Assembly: GCA_964483805.1 (NCBI GenBank)
Contig: CAZADH010000357.1
Location: forward strand, 1 to 5,582
Length of the DNA: 5,582 bases
Reading direction: 5' to 3'
From: CAZADH01 sp964483805
GTDB taxonomy: Bacteria; Muiribacteriota; Ozemobacteria; Ozemobacterales; Ozemobacteraceae
In this document: positions 5,131-5,582 of the stretch, piece by piece
Layout of the letters: every line of letters starts with the position of its first letter
How positions within the stretch are numbered: the first letter of the stretch is position 1
Made by a program: the position numbers and the translations under genes
The notes under the pieces: generated by a model
Told to the model about the DNA's origin: nothing
Database searches by the model: none
The model's input: only the letters and a program-made list of their open reading frames with translations

Positions 5131-5159
5131 TTGAACGCAAACAGGGCCTGCGTTATGCT
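5131..5159 (+). promoter_or_regulatory. Candidate sigma70 promoter of the last gene
   Basis: TTGAAC at 5131-5136 and TATGCT at 5154-5159 are 17 bases apart, each matching four of six consensus bases. Transcription would start near 5166, giving a leader of about 43 bases. A small hairpin, CGCCA-TCCG-TGGCG, at 5107-5120 lies just upstream. Confidence 0.55.
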
Positions 5160-5196
5160 GCGAGGCGTACGAATTCAAGCCATTGCACCCCTCATC

Positions 5197-5202
5197 AAGG
5201 AG
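5197..5202 (+). promoter_or_regulatory. Ribosome binding site of the last gene
   Basis: AAGGAG lies 6 bases before the ATG at 5209, which also begins a signal peptide, so the start is well supported. Confidence 0.8.
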
Positions 5203-5208
5203 CTGCTC

Positions 5209-5582
5209 ATGCGTCGCGTGTTGCCGATGTTTGCTGTTGCCGTGTTGGTTCTGCTCGCTGCCAGGTTCGCGTATGCCGATGGCGAGTCGCGGGCGACGAC
5301 CCCCGCCGAACGACAGTTTCTCGAGACTGCGGCGGCCATCGTCGAGAAGGCCATGCCGCCGGTGTTTCCCGGGTGGACGGCCGGGGCGGTGAGCAAGCCC
5401 GACGTTGCCCGCACCGCGCCGGGCGAGCGCACCGAACCGATGCCGTTCTATGTGGCCGTGTCTTGGGAGGACGAGAAACGGCTAGCGAGCGCGAGTGTCG
5501 CCGGCGCCGCCGCCATGGAAAAGGTCGCCGAGAAACTGCGCACGGACGGAATCGCCCGCCAGGCTGAATTGGCGAAGCAGAT
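5209..5582 (+). CDS. Exported protein of unknown function, 3'-partial
   Basis: The frame from the ATG at 5209 is open to the window end, giving 124 residues with the C-terminus missing. Residues 1-23 are a signal peptide (RR, core VLPMFAVAVLVLLAA, then AYA-DG), so the protein is exported. The mature part begins with a helical stretch (TTPAERQFLETAAAIVEKAM), then PPVFPGWTAG, then an Arg/Glu/Lys-rich part with FYVAVSWEDEKRLASA and another likely helix at about 97-124. I see no catalytic motif, no cysteine and no lipobox, and I do not recognise a family. It lies 147 bases after the metallohydrolase gene on the same strand with its own promoter candidate and ribosome binding site, so co-transcription is possible but not required. 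The gene call is firm; no function can be assigned. Confidence 0.8.
   Translation, partial: MRRVLPMFAVAVLVLLAARFAYADGESRATTPAERQFLETAAAIVEKAMPPVFPGWTAGAVSKPDVARTAPGERTEPMPFYVAVSWEDEKRLASASVAGAAAMEKVAEKLRTDGIARQAELAKQ

Overview
This is a GC-rich (by eye) bacterial window, probably from a Gram-negative and possibly proteobacterial genome. Most of its genes encode Sec-exported envelope or periplasmic proteins, and its promoter candidates look sigma70-like with 17-base spacers. I cannot place it to genus. A run of ten N at 752-761 marks an assembly gap, so this is draft or metagenome-derived sequence, and the order of genes across the gap is not proven.

Layout: (1) 1-733, minus strand, 3'-partial: a membrane-anchored PQQ-like beta-propeller protein. 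(2) 752-761: gap. (3) 871-1464, minus: an exported two-cysteine glutathione peroxidase with a clear ribosome binding site. (4) 1465-1849: a divergent intergenic region holding a near-consensus promoter for the next gene. (5) 1850-2380, plus: an unrecognised 176-residue protein. (6) 2404-2443: a perfect 19-bp-arm palindrome between convergent genes, best read as a bidirectional terminator. (7) 2498-3490, minus: a secreted DUF1460-type amidase-like protein with a very basic C-terminal tail. Its only upstream signal is a TATAAT placed for a leaderless mRNA. (8) 3491-3819: a divergent region with two unrelated sets of 14-bp tandem repeats and a promoter. (9) 3820-5061, plus: a secreted ComEC/Rec2-type metallo-beta-lactamase-fold hydrolase with a helical C-terminal extension. 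(10) 5209-5582, plus, 3'-partial: a small exported protein of unknown function with its own promoter.

What joins the genes is location more than pathway. At least three are predicted to act outside the cytoplasm: the peroxidase on hydroperoxides, the DUF1460 protein on peptidoglycan or its fragments, and the metallohydrolase possibly on nucleic acid or another phosphoester. Promoters precede individual genes, and there is no tight operon. I see no tRNA, rRNA, CRISPR array, insertion sequence or phage gene. No clearly new system is evident. The points most worth checking are the divergent amidase/metallohydrolase pair with its repeat-rich regulatory region, the candidate leaderless start, and the ABC-transporter-like string abutting the gap.
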